Source of the DNA: Chrysochromulina tobinii
Taxonomy: Eukaryota > Haptophyta > Prymnesiales > Chrysochromulinaceae
Length of the DNA: 13,764 nt
Reading direction: 5' to 3'
Assembly (NCBI GenBank): GCA_001275005.1
Contig: JWZX01001350.1
Coordinates: 1 to 13,764 of the forward strand
Shown: positions 13,646 through 13,764 of the stretch, piece by piece
Position numbering within the stretch: the first letter of the stretch is position 1
Layout of the letters: every line of letters begins with the position of its first letter
Notes under the pieces: generated by a model
Database searches by the model: none
What the model saw: the letters and a program-made list of their open reading frames with translations, nothing else
What the model was told of the DNA's origin: nothing
Program-made: the position numbers and the translations under genes

Positions 13646-13764
13646 GGGATGCGCATGTGAGATACGGCGTACATATCACCTACGAACTACGCCTCCCGAT
13701 TCCTCCCGAGACCGTCGTGCGTAGCGCTTGCGATCAGTAGTGGTTCGTGCCTCGAGCGACGCTC

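Larger units (their letters stand above)
1..13764 (+). mobile_element. Giant non-LTR (LINE-like) retrotransposon, 5'-truncated by the window and internally rearranged
   Basis: The order endonuclease (EEP), reverse transcriptase, RNase H, Cys/His knuckle on one strand without introns defines a LINE-type element of the endonuclease-RT-RNase H group. No long terminal repeats, integrase or protease are seen, which argues against an LTR element. The 5' end is not in the window, because the coding frame is already open at base 1. The 3' end is not clear: coding stops at 13254, structured non-coding sequence follows to about 13650, and no poly(A) run or target-site duplication marks a boundary, so the last 100 bases may be host flank. 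A segment at about 11190-11897 is inverted relative to the rest. Typical LINEs are 4-8 kb, so this one is unusually long. The family name is not recognised. Confidence 0.85.
13255..13764 (+). other. 3' non-coding region (3' UTR and possible flank)
   Basis: No convincing coding sequence is seen after the TGA at 13252-13254. The region holds a duplicated 41-base element with hairpins, an AT-richer stretch at about 13535-13640, a bulged hairpin at 13614-13645 and a short inverted repeat GAGCG-A-CGCTC at 13754-13764. No AATAAA or TGTAA signal and no poly(A) tail is visible, so the element's 3' end cannot be placed. Confidence 0.6.

Noticed and set aside
13633-13648. Telomere-like repeat (TAACCGGG twice)
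   Set aside because: Only two copies, inside a hairpin, not matching a known telomere repeat.
13271-13660. 129-residue + strand open frame in the 3' region
   Set aside because: Covers the duplicated hairpins and AT-rich sequence; composition is not protein-like.
1-13764. tRNA, rRNA, CRISPR array, bacterial operon or LTRs
   Set aside because: None found: no regularly spaced repeats with spacers, no tRNA-like cloverleaf noticed, no LTR pair and no integrase or protease motifs.

Overview
The window is almost entirely one very large non-LTR (LINE-like) retrotransposon, read on the + strand. It is cut off at its 5' end by the window edge and rearranged near its 3' end. One intron-free frame is open from base 1 to 11847. 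It encodes, in order, an apurinic-type (EEP) endonuclease, a reverse transcriptase with a FADD active site, a spacer of about 1,060 residues that ends in a long coiled coil, an RNase H with a complete catalytic set, a Cys/His knuckle and a DnaJ-type J domain. The endonuclease-RT-RNase H order is that of I/Tad/Ingi-like LINEs, so the host is a eukaryote. The high GC content, T-poor coding strand, and Ala/Arg/Glu-rich protein with homopolymer-like runs suggest a GC-rich unicellular alga or other protist. The exact lineage cannot be fixed from the sequence.

Region by region: 1-39 is a GCGGCA-type polyalanine repeat still in frame. 40-1140 is an N-terminal region with no recognised enzyme. 1147-1890 is the endonuclease. 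3250-4190 is the RT. 4200-7370 is the spacer, including the coiled coil at about 6187-7180. 7380-7860 is RNase H. 8227-8280 is the knuckle. 9600-9800 is the J domain. 10564-10800 is a charged tail. From about 11190 to about 11897 the strand character flips: the + strand becomes T-rich, and the sensible protein is on the - strand. That protein is the N-terminal half of a DUF4326 domain. The matching C-terminal half, with its CHC...CH motif, lies on the + strand at about 11990-12100, followed by a low-complexity Ala/Thr tail and a basic nuclear-localisation-like patch ending at 13254. The simplest reading is that about 0.7 kb was inverted, splitting one DUF4326 domain. Before the inversion the element probably encoded a single polyprotein of at least about 4,400 codons.

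The last 510 bases (13255-13764) look like 3' untranslated sequence and possibly flank. They contain a 41-base sequence present twice, each copy able to fold into a GNRA-capped hairpin, then an AT-richer stretch and a bulged hairpin overlapping a tandem octamer. No poly(A) tail, target-site duplication or other gene is visible. The parts fit target-primed retrotransposition: nicking by the endonuclease, copying by RT, RNA removal by RNase H, and RNA structures at the 3' end for template recognition. The J domain and DUF4326 are unexpected additions whose role cannot be read from the sequence.
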